This document shows positions 1-8,351 of a stretch of DNA of 33,521 nucleotides, piece by piece. This stretch comes from Prorocentrum cordatum. Its lineage: Eukaryota; Sar; Dinophyceae; Prorocentrales; Prorocentraceae. The stretch lies in assembly GCA_963575745.1 (NCBI GenBank), contig CAUYUJ010008524.1:467670-501190 (forward strand), written 5' to 3'. A model generated the notes under the pieces. That model had not been told where the DNA came from. It worked only from the letters and a program-made list of their open reading frames with translations, and made no database searches. Made by a program: the position numbers and the translations under genes. Position 1 is the first letter of the stretch. Each line of letters starts with the position of its first letter.

Positions 1-927
1 TATCGTCCGCAACTGCGGCTGCACTGTCCCTCGCGTCGTGCTCCCCACTGAGTACCGCGCAGGTCTCGTCGTCGCACTCGCAGAGGGCGATGATCTGGGC
101 AGGGTTCGCGCGGAGCTGCGCCCACTCGTCCGCGCGTTGCGTGGGTCGAGCAAAACAAAAAAAAAAAAAAAATGGAAAAACAAATAAAAACCTATACAAA
201 AAAAAAAAAACAAGGTAAATAAAAAAAAACGATAAATAGGACAAAAAAAAAGAATGGGAACAAATAAAGAATAAAGAGTCCAGATGAAAAATAAGAAAAA
301 AAGAAAGAGAACTAAAAAAGGGAAAAGAAAAAAGAAAAGAGAAAAGTGATAAATAATACAAAAAGAAAAAACCACAAAAATCACTAAAGAAAAAAATATA
401 AAAAATAAAAAAAATGAAAAAGAAAAAAATCAAGGTTGGGAGTATAAAATACAATAAACAATTAAAAATAAAAAAAAAAAAGTCTAAAAAACTCGAAAAA
501 AAAAAGCTGCAGTCCCGTGGCAAATTGTCTCTCGCGAGCCAAAAAAAAGAAAAAAATAGAAGTTGGCCACGTAGAAGCCGACCCGTCCCGCTTCGAACTC
601 CGTTTTCTCCTCCCATGCGTCGACAAGAGCTCTTTGGTTTTCCGACAGATTGCTTGTCTCGATGATGGGCACCCGTTTCCAGGGTCTCCGCGACGACAAC
701 ACTCTCGGCATGTAGGAGTCATGTGCAGCCGCAACTGCGGCTCCCGCACCTCCCCGGGACTCAGCCTCGTCAGCGGAGGCAGCCGAGGACGCGACGGTGC
801 TGTCGCCATCTTGCGTCCGCTGGTCGTCGTCATCATCCGCAACTGCGGCTTCCTCGTCTTTGCCCCCCTCCTCCTCCTCAGCGTTGTGGATGAACACCGT
901 TCTGGCGAATCGAAGTCCACGGTCCAT
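1..927 (-). CDS. Partial gene running off the window; tentative endonuclease/exonuclease/phosphatase-like protein
   Basis: The upstream part reads from an ATG at 927 (MDRGLRFAR) through an acidic stretch (EEEEGGKDEE, then DDDDD) to a well-formed segment ending GFYVANF near 556. After about 400 bases of T-rich sequence (minus strand), coding-like sequence resumes at about 148-1 with DEWAQLRANPAQIIALCECD, in a different frame, and it is open to the window edge. PAQIIALCECD resembles the I-x-x-L-x-E-x-D strand of endonuclease/exonuclease/phosphatase folds, but that match is short and rests on memory of the family. The change of frame and the T-rich block suggest an intron or an inserted low-complexity tract. 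An in-frame ATG at 1056 is an alternative start. Hairpin words are embedded at 7, 729 and 837. Confidence 0.4.
157..556. repeat. A-rich (T-rich on the coding strand) tract interrupting a gene
   Basis: This is about 400 bases of almost pure A with scattered G and few C or T on the plus strand, set in sequence that is otherwise strongly GC-rich. On the minus strand it is a long polypyrimidine T tract between two coding-like stretches. It could be an intron with an expanded T tract, or the decayed poly(A) tail of a plus-strand retro-insertion. I see no clear splice borders. Confidence 0.8.
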
Positions 928-1293
928 ACTCCCTGAGGATGCGCTCGGGCGCGCGGGCGGCCACATGCTTGCGTCTTCGCGTGCGCCACCTCGAGCCACG
1001 GTGGCTACGGAAATGGATCGCGAATGGGCATGGGGTCGGATGGAGGGAGGAGACAAAGAGGATTCGAGGAGTGGCAGAAGGAGGGCGAGGACTCAAAGGA
1101 ACCGAAAGAACAACAAATGGACTGGCGGAGAAGCAGAAGGAGGGCGACGATTGCGAGGGACTGTGAAAGGATTATTTTCACAGCAGCAGGAAGACCGCAA
1201 CTGCGGTTTTGCCTCATCTCCTGCCCGCGCGGGAGCCGCTTGGAAAAACAACTTCCCTCTGGACTTCCTGTGGGTCCGCAACTGCGGCCTGCA

Positions 1294-3717
1294 TCACGCT
1301 AGGGCTGGGATTACCAGCGCCAGTTGCCCTCCCAGGGTTCTCACTGTTTCCGAATGCACGAACTGCGACAGCGCCGAACGGTTCCCAGACGCCGCGTCGT
1401 TCGCGACTTTTTGCAGCCACCCAGCAAACGTGAGCGGCCATTGCTCCTTGTGCTGCTTGCACATCTCCTCGTCCCAATGCGTCTTGAACCATGCCCACTC
1501 CCCCCTCTGCTCGTCTGGGAGGACGCCTTTTCCGCGAGCCAGGCGATCCAGAGCTGCCATCCTGTTTTTCTTGATCTTGAACTCCTCGGGATTCCACTGC
1601 GCTAGGGCGTGTTTGTTAGCCAAAGCCGTTTCCACCGCAACTGCGGCCTCCTTCTTTGCCCTCAAGGCGGCCTCGGCCTCTCGAATCTGCTTCTTGAGAT
1701 CGTGCAACGCCTTCGTCCTGTCGTTCGCTTCCAGAGCCAGGCGCCGCTTATTCGCCACCACTGCGGCTTCGTGGTCTCGCTGGGCAGTCAACGCTCGTAG
1801 GACCTCGTTGTCCTCCCGCGCCAGCTCTCTCAACCGCTTCTTTTGTTTGCGTTGTTGCTGTCGGCAATCCTGCGCTAGTTTCTCCATGCCCACTTGGCGC
1901 AGCATATCTTCCGCCTCGCGGAGCGTTTCTGCCAAGGACGTCGCCACTGCCACCTGCTCGGGCGCCTCTGCGTCGACCACGCAGTCCATGGATACCGAGG
2001 ATCCTTGAGGCCCAGGTGCCGCAACTGCGGCATCGCACTGTTCCGCAAGAGCCTCGGCCCACGAGGCCTCCTCTTGCTCTTCGTCCTCCTCGTGCTCCTC
2101 GTGCACCTCCTCCTCCTCCTCCTCCCCGCCATCCTCATCGCCCTCCTCGTGGCCTGGCTCCTGGCCTAGCGCTTCGTCGCCGAGCTTCTCCAACACGGAA
2201 TCTGTGGCGTCGTGTTTCTCGTATTCGTGCATGAGACGCAGCACGTCATTGTAGGACCATTTCAAACGTTTCTGCTCGCATTCTTCCCTCACCTCCGCGA
2301 CTGCGGTGTCCACTTTTGCTCGCAGCCCCCCTGCTTCCCTGAGTTCCGCCGCCTCTCGGCAAATCTCGAGATCTCCTGACTTGTCGAAGGGCGCTCGAAT
2401 TCCCACTTTCAGGAAACCTTTCGCGGCGTCCAAGTGCAACTGCACATTCTCCAACACTGACAGCATCAAGCCGGCGCAATCGGAACGCCGCAACTGCGGC
2501 ACGTGCTTCCCCAACGCAATTTGCTGCACCAGCGCTTTGGTCTCGAGGGCAATGTACCGGCGCTTCACGTGCTGGTTCAAGTCCGTGTCCACGGGCTGCG
2601 CAACTGCGGTCGTCCCCCCGCCGTGAATGATCAGCACGTAGCCGCGCTGCCAGGCGAGTCTCCGCACAGCGTCTGCTTTGTGCGGGGAATGGTCGTCGGC
2701 CATGAGGATGCGCCACATTCCCCGCAACTGCGGGTCGTCGGGCCAGGCCCGCAAGTGCCGCTGCAAGAATGATACAACGTCGTCTGCGCGGTAGGACCCC
2801 TTCTCGGACGTCGCCGTGCTCACCCAAGACGGATAGCCGCGACTGCGGGCATGTGCGGCCAAGCCCTCAGCGATGACAGATCCCCCCTTGAACATTAGCT
2901 CCGCCGGCGGGGGTCCGCAACTGCGGATGTCCTCCGCGTCGCTCGACACCGTCAGGTTCGCTGTCCACCGAGCCCTGCTGTCGTCATGCGCCTCGACAAG
3001 CGGGACAATGCCACCCTTCACAGCCAAGGTCGGCTTCGAGGCCGACGACGACTCGTTGTGGTGAAAGGGCGACTGGTCCCAGTTCAGGATGTGCGGGTCG
3101 TACACCAGAAGCTCCTCTGCAGCTGCGCGGACCCTGGCCACGTTCAAGATCATAGTCTCAAAACGAGATTGGAGCAACCATTTTGGCACCTTGTACTTGC
3201 GGTTCGGCTTCTTCATGCTCAGGCCGTAGGAGCGCCGCCACTTCACCCACCACCGAGGCCGCAACTGCGGCACCATTGGTTTGCCTCCCCGCTTCATTGT
3301 CTCCACGCAGTAGTCCGCGACGAGTTGCTTCGCCTTCGTAACCAGCAGGGATTGGGAGAACCTGGCCAACATCTTGGGCCTCTCCTCCGCAACTGCGGTT
3401 CGCTTGGCCACCGCCTTCCAGTCCACGGAGTACCTCATGTGGGACCACCACTCGTACAGAGCGGCTTCCAGCCATGTAGCCTTGTTCGGGCGCCCTTGGT
3501 TGCCCCGCGCGCGGCGTCGGCCATGCACGCCCGCCGTGCCATGTCCACCTTGTGTGCGCCAGTTTTGAAACACTTGGAGACGGCCTGGCGCTGCTGGACG
3601 ACCCCCATGCCCTTCGGCCACGTGAACCGCCCGCAAAAAGACGCGATTGAATTCCGTGGCAGAACGCCCTCGCCCATCCAACCACAACTGCGTGCGTGCG
3701 CCTCCAGTTCTTTGCAA
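1294..3717 (-). CDS. Pogo-like DDE superfamily transposase, with acidic and coiled-coil C-terminal region
   Basis: The frame is open for about 807 codons; its first listed codon is TTG, so it is best read as the 3' part of a longer gene starting upstream at 5407. Residues about 75-180 (GRPNKATWLEAALYEWW, then RWWVKWRRSYGLSMKKP) look like the CENP-B/pogo-type helix-turn-helix region. Catalytic aspartates are visible as NWDQSPFH (D214), ILMADDHSPHK (D341 or D342) and TAVAQPVDTDLNQHVK (D377). The second and third are about 35 apart, as in DD(29-36)D pogo-type enzymes. After about residue 520 the protein becomes Glu-rich, then forms a long charged, probably coiled-coil stretch. At least nine hairpin words sit inside, read as PQLR, AVA or RSCG. 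Such an enzyme would cut and paste DNA at its terminal repeats. Frame breaks upstream suggest this copy is dead. Confidence 0.75.
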   Translation of the reverse strand: MQRTGGARTQLWLDGRGRSATEFNRVFLRAVHVAEGHGGRPAAPGRLQVFQNWRTQGGHGTAGVHGRRRARGNQGRPNKATWLEAALYEWWSHMRYSVDWKAVAKRTAVAEERPKMLARFSQSLLVTKAKQLVADYCVETMKRGGKPMVPQLRPRWWVKWRRSYGLSMKKPNRKYKVPKWLLQSRFETMILNVARVRAAAEELLVYDPHILNWDQSPFHHNESSSASKPTLAVKGGIVPLVEAHDDSRARWTANLTVSSDAEDIRSCGPPPAELMFKGGSVIAEGLAAHARSRGYPSWVSTATSEKGSYRADDVVSFLQRHLRAWPDDPQLRGMWRILMADDHSPHKADAVRRLAWQRGYVLIIHGGGTTAVAQPVDTDLNQHVKRRYIALETKALVQQIALGKHVPQLRRSDCAGLMLSVLENVQLHLDAAKGFLKVGIRAPFDKSGDLEICREAAELREAGGLRAKVDTAVAEVREECEQKRLKWSYNDVLRLMHEYEKHDATDSVLEKLGDEALGQEPGHEEGDEDGGEEEEEEVHEEHEEDEEQEEASWAEALAEQCDAAVAAPGPQGSSVSMDCVVDAEAPEQVAVATSLAETLREAEDMLRQVGMEKLAQDCRQQQRKQKKRLRELAREDNEVLRALTAQRDHEAAVVANKRRLALEANDRTKALHDLKKQIREAEAALRAKKEAAVAVETALANKHALAQWNPEEFKIKKNRMAALDRLARGKGVLPDEQRGEWAWFKTHWDEEMCKQHKEQWPLTFAGWLQKVANDAASGNRSALSQFVHSETVRTLGGQLALVIPALA

Positions 3718-4283
3718 ACCAGTTCGCGGTCTCTGAGCATGTGCGGGCTCACGCGCCGCTTCTGTTCCGCAACTTCGGGTTTTGGGCGTGCGCTGGCCAG
3801 TGCGTGCGCCCTGATCTGCTCCTCCTGCAACGCCTCGGGCATAGCCTCAGCCATTGCAAGCAATATACCCATGTCCTGCACGCCCGTCTGCCACTCTAAC
3901 GCCGCCATGAGAGCGGGGCGTGGCGCGCTCGCCTCTCTCGGCGCCTCTGCTGGGTCGCCCTCGCCCTCGGAGTCGTGCAGGACCATGGGTCCAGCAGGGC
4001 CGCTGGCCCCGCAACTGCGGTACGCCCGCACCTCCTCCAAGGTTAGTTCCTGCGTGACAACGAGCATGTCGTGCAACCACTGTTCGTCCCAGCGGCGCAC
4101 CCCGAAATCGTACAGTTCCTCCCGAAGCCATTTGCGCGTCTCGGCATTTTGCGGTTTCTGCAACATCATCGCCATAATGTCAATGCCGCAGTTTCCATCG
4201 CAAACAGTCCCTAGGACCCATTGTCCCAGAGGACCGTAGAACCTGTTCAACGCGTCCGCCCCCTCAGAGCACACGCCACCCAC
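3435..4283 (-). CDS. OTU-like cysteine protease segment of the composite transposon gene
   Basis: This frame carries the middle of the composite gene. GPLGQWVLGTVCDGNCGID contains the D-G-N-C motif of OTU-family cysteine proteases, with the Asp and the nucleophile Cys in the expected spacing, followed by a helical RKWLREELYDF. Downstream it is Ala/Glu-rich, then has a conserved-looking FCGRFTWPKGMGVVQQRQAV. The listed first codon is GTG at 4283; an in-frame TGA lies about 8 codons further upstream, so there is no natural start. The frame differs by one base from the transposase frame, and the switch probably falls in the GC-run near 3490-3530. It also differs from the upstream frame, with the switch between about 4312 and 4247, where a hairpin word sits at 4283-4294. 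I read this as the middle of one broken gene. OTU activity is inferred from the motif only. Confidence 0.5.
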   Translation of the reverse strand: MGGVCSEGADALNRFYGPLGQWVLGTVCDGNCGIDIMAMMLQKPQNAETRKWLREELYDFGVRRWDEQWLHDMLVVTQELTLEEVRAYRSCGASGPAGPMVLHDSEGEGDPAEAPREASAPRPALMAALEWQTGVQDMGILLAMAEAMPEALQEEQIRAHALASARPKPEVAEQKRRVSPHMLRDRELVCKELEAHARSCGWMGEGVLPRNSIASFCGRFTWPKGMGVVQQRQAVSKCFKTGAHKVDMARRACMADAARGATKGARTRLHGWKPLCTSGGPT

Positions 4284-5407
4284 CGCAACTGCGGCACCCA
4301 GTGGCGCACCTCATGGAGAGGGTTCTCGGGAGTCACGGGCCTGAGTTCCACCGTTGTCCATTCCCCGAACAGATCCTCAGCAGCGGCGAGTACGCACGCC
4401 ACGACGTCGACGGCGCATGGCTCAGTGCACTTCTCCTTTGCCCAAGGCATGTAGAAGTCAAGGAGGTCCTTGCGGTTCTCGCCTTCCCACACGTAAGGTT
4501 GACGCCCGAACCGCAAGGCAAACAGCATGAAAGCTGAATACCCTATGTAGGAATTCTCGGACAGAATCTGCCTCAGGAGAGCCATCACGCGGTCAGGCAC
4601 CGTCGCCGCCACTGCGGCCTGGATCTTTGGCGCTTCTTCCACAGGTACACCTTTCTCTGGCGCCAGGGGTGGCGCCGCGACTCGTGGCCGCAAGGCGTCG
4701 CCAACAGGCGCCGCAACTCGTGCTGCAGCCTTTGGGTCTGGGCACGGGAAGAATGCGACCTGCGTCTTCGACCAGTTCTCTGGCAGCGGCCGCGCTGGTG
4801 GCAAGCGTGCTGGAAGTGGTGTGTCTTTGTCCGCTTCCACTCCCCCAGGAGCTTCAACCGCAATCGCGGTCTCCTGCGCAGCAGGCGGGTCTGGTGTTGC
4901 GTGCACTTGAGCTGGAGGAGCTGGAGGGACTGCTGCTGCGGGTGCTTCGGGCACAGGGGCTGCTGGAGGTTGGGGTTCTGCGGGTGCTTCTGGTGCTGGA
5001 GCTGCGTGTCCTTCTTGCGCAGGAGCTGCGAGTTCTGCTGGTGTTGCTGGTGCTATGTGTGCAGGGGCCGAGGGAGCCGCAACTGCGGTGCCGCCTGGGG
5101 CCGCAACTGCGGGTGGTGGCGTCGCGCCCGGTCGCCAAGCAGACGGCCGCAAATGAAAGCGAGGCGGCTCAGCAAGGCCGTACTGCGACGCGGGCCACTT
5201 CGCCAGGCACGGAAAATCCGCACATGCGTGCACCTTTATCTTCTTGGGGCACGGAACGCCGCTACTGCGGCTCAAGATGTTGGCGAGCCCAGTGGTGCCA
5301 TACTTCGTTTTCCTCGGTGCGCAGCCGCTGTCGCAATGGAGCCACTCCACCTCGAAATGCGTTCCGTCCTCCTCGCCATACCATGTCCGCCCCACGGGAA
5401 CATCCAT
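4247..5407 (-). CDS. N-terminal segment of the composite transposon gene, unknown domain with Pro/Ala-rich linker
   Basis: It starts with an ATG at 5407. Residues 1-90 (MDVPVGRTWYGEEDGTHFEVEW and on) hold several Cys and His that could bind zinc, for example CDSGCAPRK and HACADFPCLAKW, but I do not recognise the domain. A Pro/Ala-rich linker of about 130 residues follows, then a folded-looking region (VMALLRQILSENSYIGYSAFMLFALRFGRQPYVW split over two lines of helix) up to about residue 370. The frame then ends inside nonsense downstream of a hairpin word at 4283, while the protein sense continues in the next frame. Together with the two following segments it would make one gene of roughly 1,370 codons (5407-1294). 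Two hairpin words lie only 24 bases apart at 5077 and 5101. Confidence 0.5.
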   Translation of the reverse strand: MDVPVGRTWYGEEDGTHFEVEWLHCDSGCAPRKTKYGTTGLANILSRSSGVPCPKKIKVHACADFPCLAKWPASQYGLAEPPRFHLRPSAWRPGATPPPAVAAPGGTAVAAPSAPAHIAPATPAELAAPAQEGHAAPAPEAPAEPQPPAAPVPEAPAAAVPPAPPAQVHATPDPPAAQETAIAVEAPGGVEADKDTPLPARLPPARPLPENWSKTQVAFFPCPDPKAAARVAAPVGDALRPRVAAPPLAPEKGVPVEEAPKIQAAVAATVPDRVMALLRQILSENSYIGYSAFMLFALRFGRQPYVWEGENRKDLLDFYMPWAKEKCTEPCAVDVVACVLAAAEDLFGEWTTVELRPVTPENPLHEVRHWVPQLRWVACALRGRTR

Positions 5408-5781
5408 GAGCGGTCGCGTGGCGAACGACTCGGGCCGGGCACTCGGCTGCGGGCTACAGAACTAGGAAGAGGGAGGGGAGGAGGGGGGAGCAACTGAAGA
5501 CGATGCGGAGGGGCGAAGAAGGAGGTACTTTTCAACAACGCACGCGCGGAAGCCCCAATCATCGCGCGCACAGGGTTTCGATGCTTCACTCCATGCTTCT
5601 CTAAGAAAAACGCTCGCCCACACAAGTTGCGCACTAAGGCGTGCACCCGTGGAACACCCTAAACCTTCCGCCTGCCTCCTCACACCGCCTCGCCCTCCGC
5701 GTGTTCACGCGCACCCAGCCACCCCGCAACTGCGGGCACTCAGTAGCCCCACCGCAACTGCGGCCCATACGGCTTCGGGCC
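5408..5781. other. Spacer between two minus-strand genes
   Basis: No convincing gene is seen. A purine-rich patch lies at about 5462-5520, and two hairpin words lie at 5724 and 5752, only 28 bases apart. These show that the hairpin repeat is not confined to coding sequence. Confidence 0.6.
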
Positions 5782-6957
5782 TCAGTCGAACAGACGGGGG
5801 ATTTGGAGCTCGAGGTAATCCAGAGCCGCTTGCTTGCGCTGGTGCTGCGTCATGCCCTCCCACTCGTAGTCGTAGCCCTTCACCGACTGCGCCGACTGCC
5901 ACTTCTTCTTGGTAAGTTTCTTCACATCCATCTCGATCCTTTTGCCCTTGTTGGCACACTCTCGCGTGATGGTCGCGACCCAAGCGCCCTTGAAGTCCCA
6001 AACGACGGTGAAGCCAGAGCCGCTCCCCTGCGCCACGGGGGGGTCGACCTCCTTTTGCTTCGCCAGCGGGGTGGCAGGGTCAACCGCCGTTGCCAAGTCC
6101 CTGTCCGCCACTGCGGCCTCGTCCTTGTCGCCGTCGCCGATGTCGGGGACACCGCCGAGGCTCGCGTCGTCCACGATCATGTCGATCAGCCACCCAAGGT
6201 CTGCAGCGTCCAGCCACAACGTCCTCCGCTTGAAGCTGGCCACCCGCACGTTTCGAACGGCCGTGTCGTGCGGAAACTTCATGGGGCTCTTTGCGGGCAT
6301 CTGTACAGAGTGCACAGTGGCTATGGCCGACTCCACGGCATCGCCCCTGGGCAGGCCAGTAGCCGCCGCACGCGTTCCAGTCTTCTGCTTCTTGGCGCTG
6401 GTCGGGGTCGCTGCCTGCTTCTTCGTGGCGTCCGTGGGGCTGACCAGGGCCGACATGGGGTCATCTGCTTCGTCCCCCGCGTCGCCGTCGCTCTCATCGT
6501 CCGCAACTGCGGCGCCGCCCTGCTTCGCGACTTCTTTCTTCAGCGCGTCCCAGGCCTTGGAGGCCTTCAAGGCCCCTGCGGTCGGTTTACCTTTGGCGCA
6601 CACCTTGAGCAGCCAAGCCTTTTGCATGTTCACGTGCTCGAAGCTTATCTCTCCGAGGGGCCCTGCGTGGAGCACCTTGACATCCTTTTCGGGGATGGGG
6701 GTGGTCTGCGCAAGCCAACCTCCACGGATGCACAAGACCTTCTCAACGCACACAGGGCTCCATTCGCTCGAAGTCGGCAAGTGTGCTACTGCGCTGGACA
6801 CAGCCGCAACTGCGGGCAAGGCGGAGGCGCGGGCAGTGGGGCCGCGCGCGGTTGAGCCAGATGGCGAGACGAACGCCTCCCTGGAGGGCCTCCCTCGGCC
6901 CCTGCGATCCTCGCGCCTCCCTGGAGGGCCTCCGCCCTCAGAATGCGTCGAAAGCAT
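5782..6957 (-). CDS. Hypothetical protein of about 391 residues, family not recognised
   Basis: I chose the ATG at 6957 because the frame upstream runs only through palindromic and CCTCCAGGG repeats and starts at a TTG. The first 50 residues (up to about 6810) still include repeat-derived sequence, so the true start may lie lower. The core (SEWSPVCVEKVLCIRGGWLAQ, then a helical HVNMQKAWLLKVCAKGK) looks well folded, a Lys/Ala/Thr-rich low-complexity linker lies in the middle, and the C-terminal region (FTVVWDFKGAWVATITRECANKGKR and a Lys/Gln-rich helical end) looks conserved. Hairpin words are read as AVA at 6106 and 6501. The stop lies about 375 bases upstream of the start of the composite transposon gene on the same strand. 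It overlaps a MITE-like element at its 5' end. Confidence 0.5.
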   Translation of the reverse strand: MLSTHSEGGGPPGRREDRRGRGRPSREAFVSPSGSTARGPTARASALPAVAAVSSAVAHLPTSSEWSPVCVEKVLCIRGGWLAQTTPIPEKDVKVLHAGPLGEISFEHVNMQKAWLLKVCAKGKPTAGALKASKAWDALKKEVAKQGGAAVADDESDGDAGDEADDPMSALVSPTDATKKQAATPTSAKKQKTGTRAAATGLPRGDAVESAIATVHSVQMPAKSPMKFPHDTAVRNVRVASFKRRTLWLDAADLGWLIDMIVDDASLGGVPDIGDGDKDEAAVADRDLATAVDPATPLAKQKEVDPPVAQGSGSGFTVVWDFKGAWVATITRECANKGKRIEMDVKKLTKKKWQSAQSVKGYDYEWEGMTQHQRKQAALDYLELQIPRLFD

Positions 6958-7181
6958 GCCGGGCACTGACTTGAAGCACCCGAATTTCTTCACAGCAAGT
7001 GCCCCGCGCACTGCTTTGAAGCCCCTGGGGGTGCTGCAAAACGACAGTGCCGCGGCACGCTTTGAAGCACCCGGGTGCTTCAAAGCAGGCGCCGCGGCAC
7101 TTGCTTTGAAGCATTTTGGGTGCTTCAAAGCAGTGCCGCGGCACTGCTGTGAAGCATTCTGAGGGCGGAGGCCCTCCAGGG
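6919..7181. mobile_element. MITE-like element with 28-bp perfect terminal inverted repeats and nested palindromes
   Basis: The 28 bases at 6919-6946 are the exact reverse complement of 7154-7181. Between them are several imperfect palindromes built on TTTGAAGCA/TGCTTCAAA, the clearest being 7123-7154 (15-base arms, 2-base centre, one mismatch). The right end continues into another exact palindrome at 7161-7192, again two 15-base arms around 2 bases. No coding capacity of its own is seen, although one minus frame passes through it. A related palindrome occurs at 15225-15256. I saw no clear target-site duplication. Confidence 0.65.
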
Positions 7182-7340
7182 CCTCCGCCCTCAGCCCAGG
7201 GCCCTCCAGGCCCTCCAGGGCCTCCAGGGAGGCCCTCCAGGGCCTCCAGGGCCTCCAGGGAGGCCCTCCAGGGCCTCCAGTGCCCTCCAGGCCCTCCAGG
7301 GCGGAGGCCCTCCAGGGCCTCCAGGGAGGGAGGGAGGGAG
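7161..7340. repeat. CCTCCAGGG minisatellite
   Basis: Units of CCTCCAGGGCCTCCAGGGAGG and close variants are repeated without break, next to the right end of the palindromic element. The same motif appears at 6881-6935 on the left side, in the opposite sense, so the array and the element seem to have grown together. GA-rich sequence follows to about 7455. Confidence 0.8.
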
Positions 7341-7649
7341 TGAGGAAATGAGTAGTTTCGGCTTCCAACTTGGGAGGAAGGGGAGAAAGGAGGAGGAGAG
7401 AGGGAGGAAGTGGAGGAAGGGCGAGGGAGGAGAGGGAGAAGGGAGGGAGGAGGTCCGTTTCGAACCTCCGCGCTCGATCGTCAGCGGTCCGCTACTGCGG
7501 CATCAGCTAACAGAAGCAGTGACACTGCAAACTACACGAGCGCTCCGCAACAGCGGTCACGCGTGCGCCCCCCCCTTCGGCCCGTTGCCCGCAACTGCGG
7601 TCACGCGAGCAAGCCGCCCTGACTGCCGCCACTGCGGCTTCTTAATTAA
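7341..7649. other. Spacer downstream of the interrupted 817-codon gene
   Basis: GA-rich sequence lies at 7371-7455. It is followed by intact and altered hairpin words near 7491, 7545, 7589 and 7629, and by a TAATTAATTAGAG word at 7643-7655 that overlaps the end of the next gene. No gene is supported. Confidence 0.5.
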
Positions 7650-8351
7650 TTAGAGCGACATCTTCCCGCTTTCGTCGAACCCTTTCTTCGATTTCTTCGG
7701 CGCGGGCTGGCCCGAAGGCTTCCCTTTGGCCCTCTTGGCCGCGTCCGTCTTCCACGTCTCCTCGGCCGCCTTCTTCTTCGGTGCGGTTTTGGGTCTCGCC
7801 TCCCACAAGAGCTCTTCTCCTTTCTTCACGGCCGTGGTATTCACCAGCACAGGGACATTCACGGCGAGCACGACCCCGCCTGTCCCAGGCACGCACACCG
7901 CCAATTCTTTCGTCTCCAGCTCCATGTTGATGCGCGCAACTGCGCTTTCATTACGGCTGTTTCTCTGCTGGATCTCCTGTTCCGTGACTCTGTTGACTGC
8001 CCAGAAGACGTGCATTGTCTCTTGCGCATCCCACTTCCATGCTCTCAACCGCACATCGTGCTCAGCCACGTCGGCGGGCGTCTTGTCCGCAGGCGGCTTG
8101 AACTCGGGGTGCTAGTAGAAGGTCGTGGGCGTGGCCCCATTTGGATCTCCTTTCACCCAGACTTGCACGGCCACCCTCTCGGGGTGCGTGCTTGCGGCGT
8201 GCACCTTGGATGCCTTTGGGACGCACGGCCACAACTCGATGCATTTTTCGTCTTTTGCAGCGGTTGCCTTGACGGTGCGTTTCTCTGTGTCAGCGTCTTG
8301 CAACACCTCTACTTGCGCTTCCGCAACTGCGGACATGTGGCGCGCCCAAAG
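7650..8351 (-). pseudogene. 3' part of the same 817-codon frame after an in-frame TGA, with a further TAG
   Basis: Directly after the TGA at 8352 the frame continues LWARHMSAVAEAQVEVLQ and stays coding-like to TTFY, where a TAG at 8112-8114 interrupts. It then continues HPEFKPPADKTPADVAEH to a natural TAA at 7650. All three pieces are in one phase (10076, 8336 and 8069 are equal modulo 3), with no shift needed. The last segment contains VNTTAVKKGEELLWEA, which recalls the N-x-x-x-I-x-x-GEEL end of SET-domain methyltransferases. That likeness is weak and the core of a SET domain is not seen. The protein ends in a Lys-rich tail. Stop-codon readthrough is possible but less likely than decay. Confidence 0.55.

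Noticed and set aside
797-2008. Plus-strand frame of 403 codons and similar long plus-strand frames at 2986-4239, 5641-6855 and 8496-10214
   Set aside because: They are antisense shadows of the minus-strand genes, kept open by GC-rich codons and by the stop-free hairpin word; their translations are low-order Arg/Cys/Leu-rich sequence without domain-like features.
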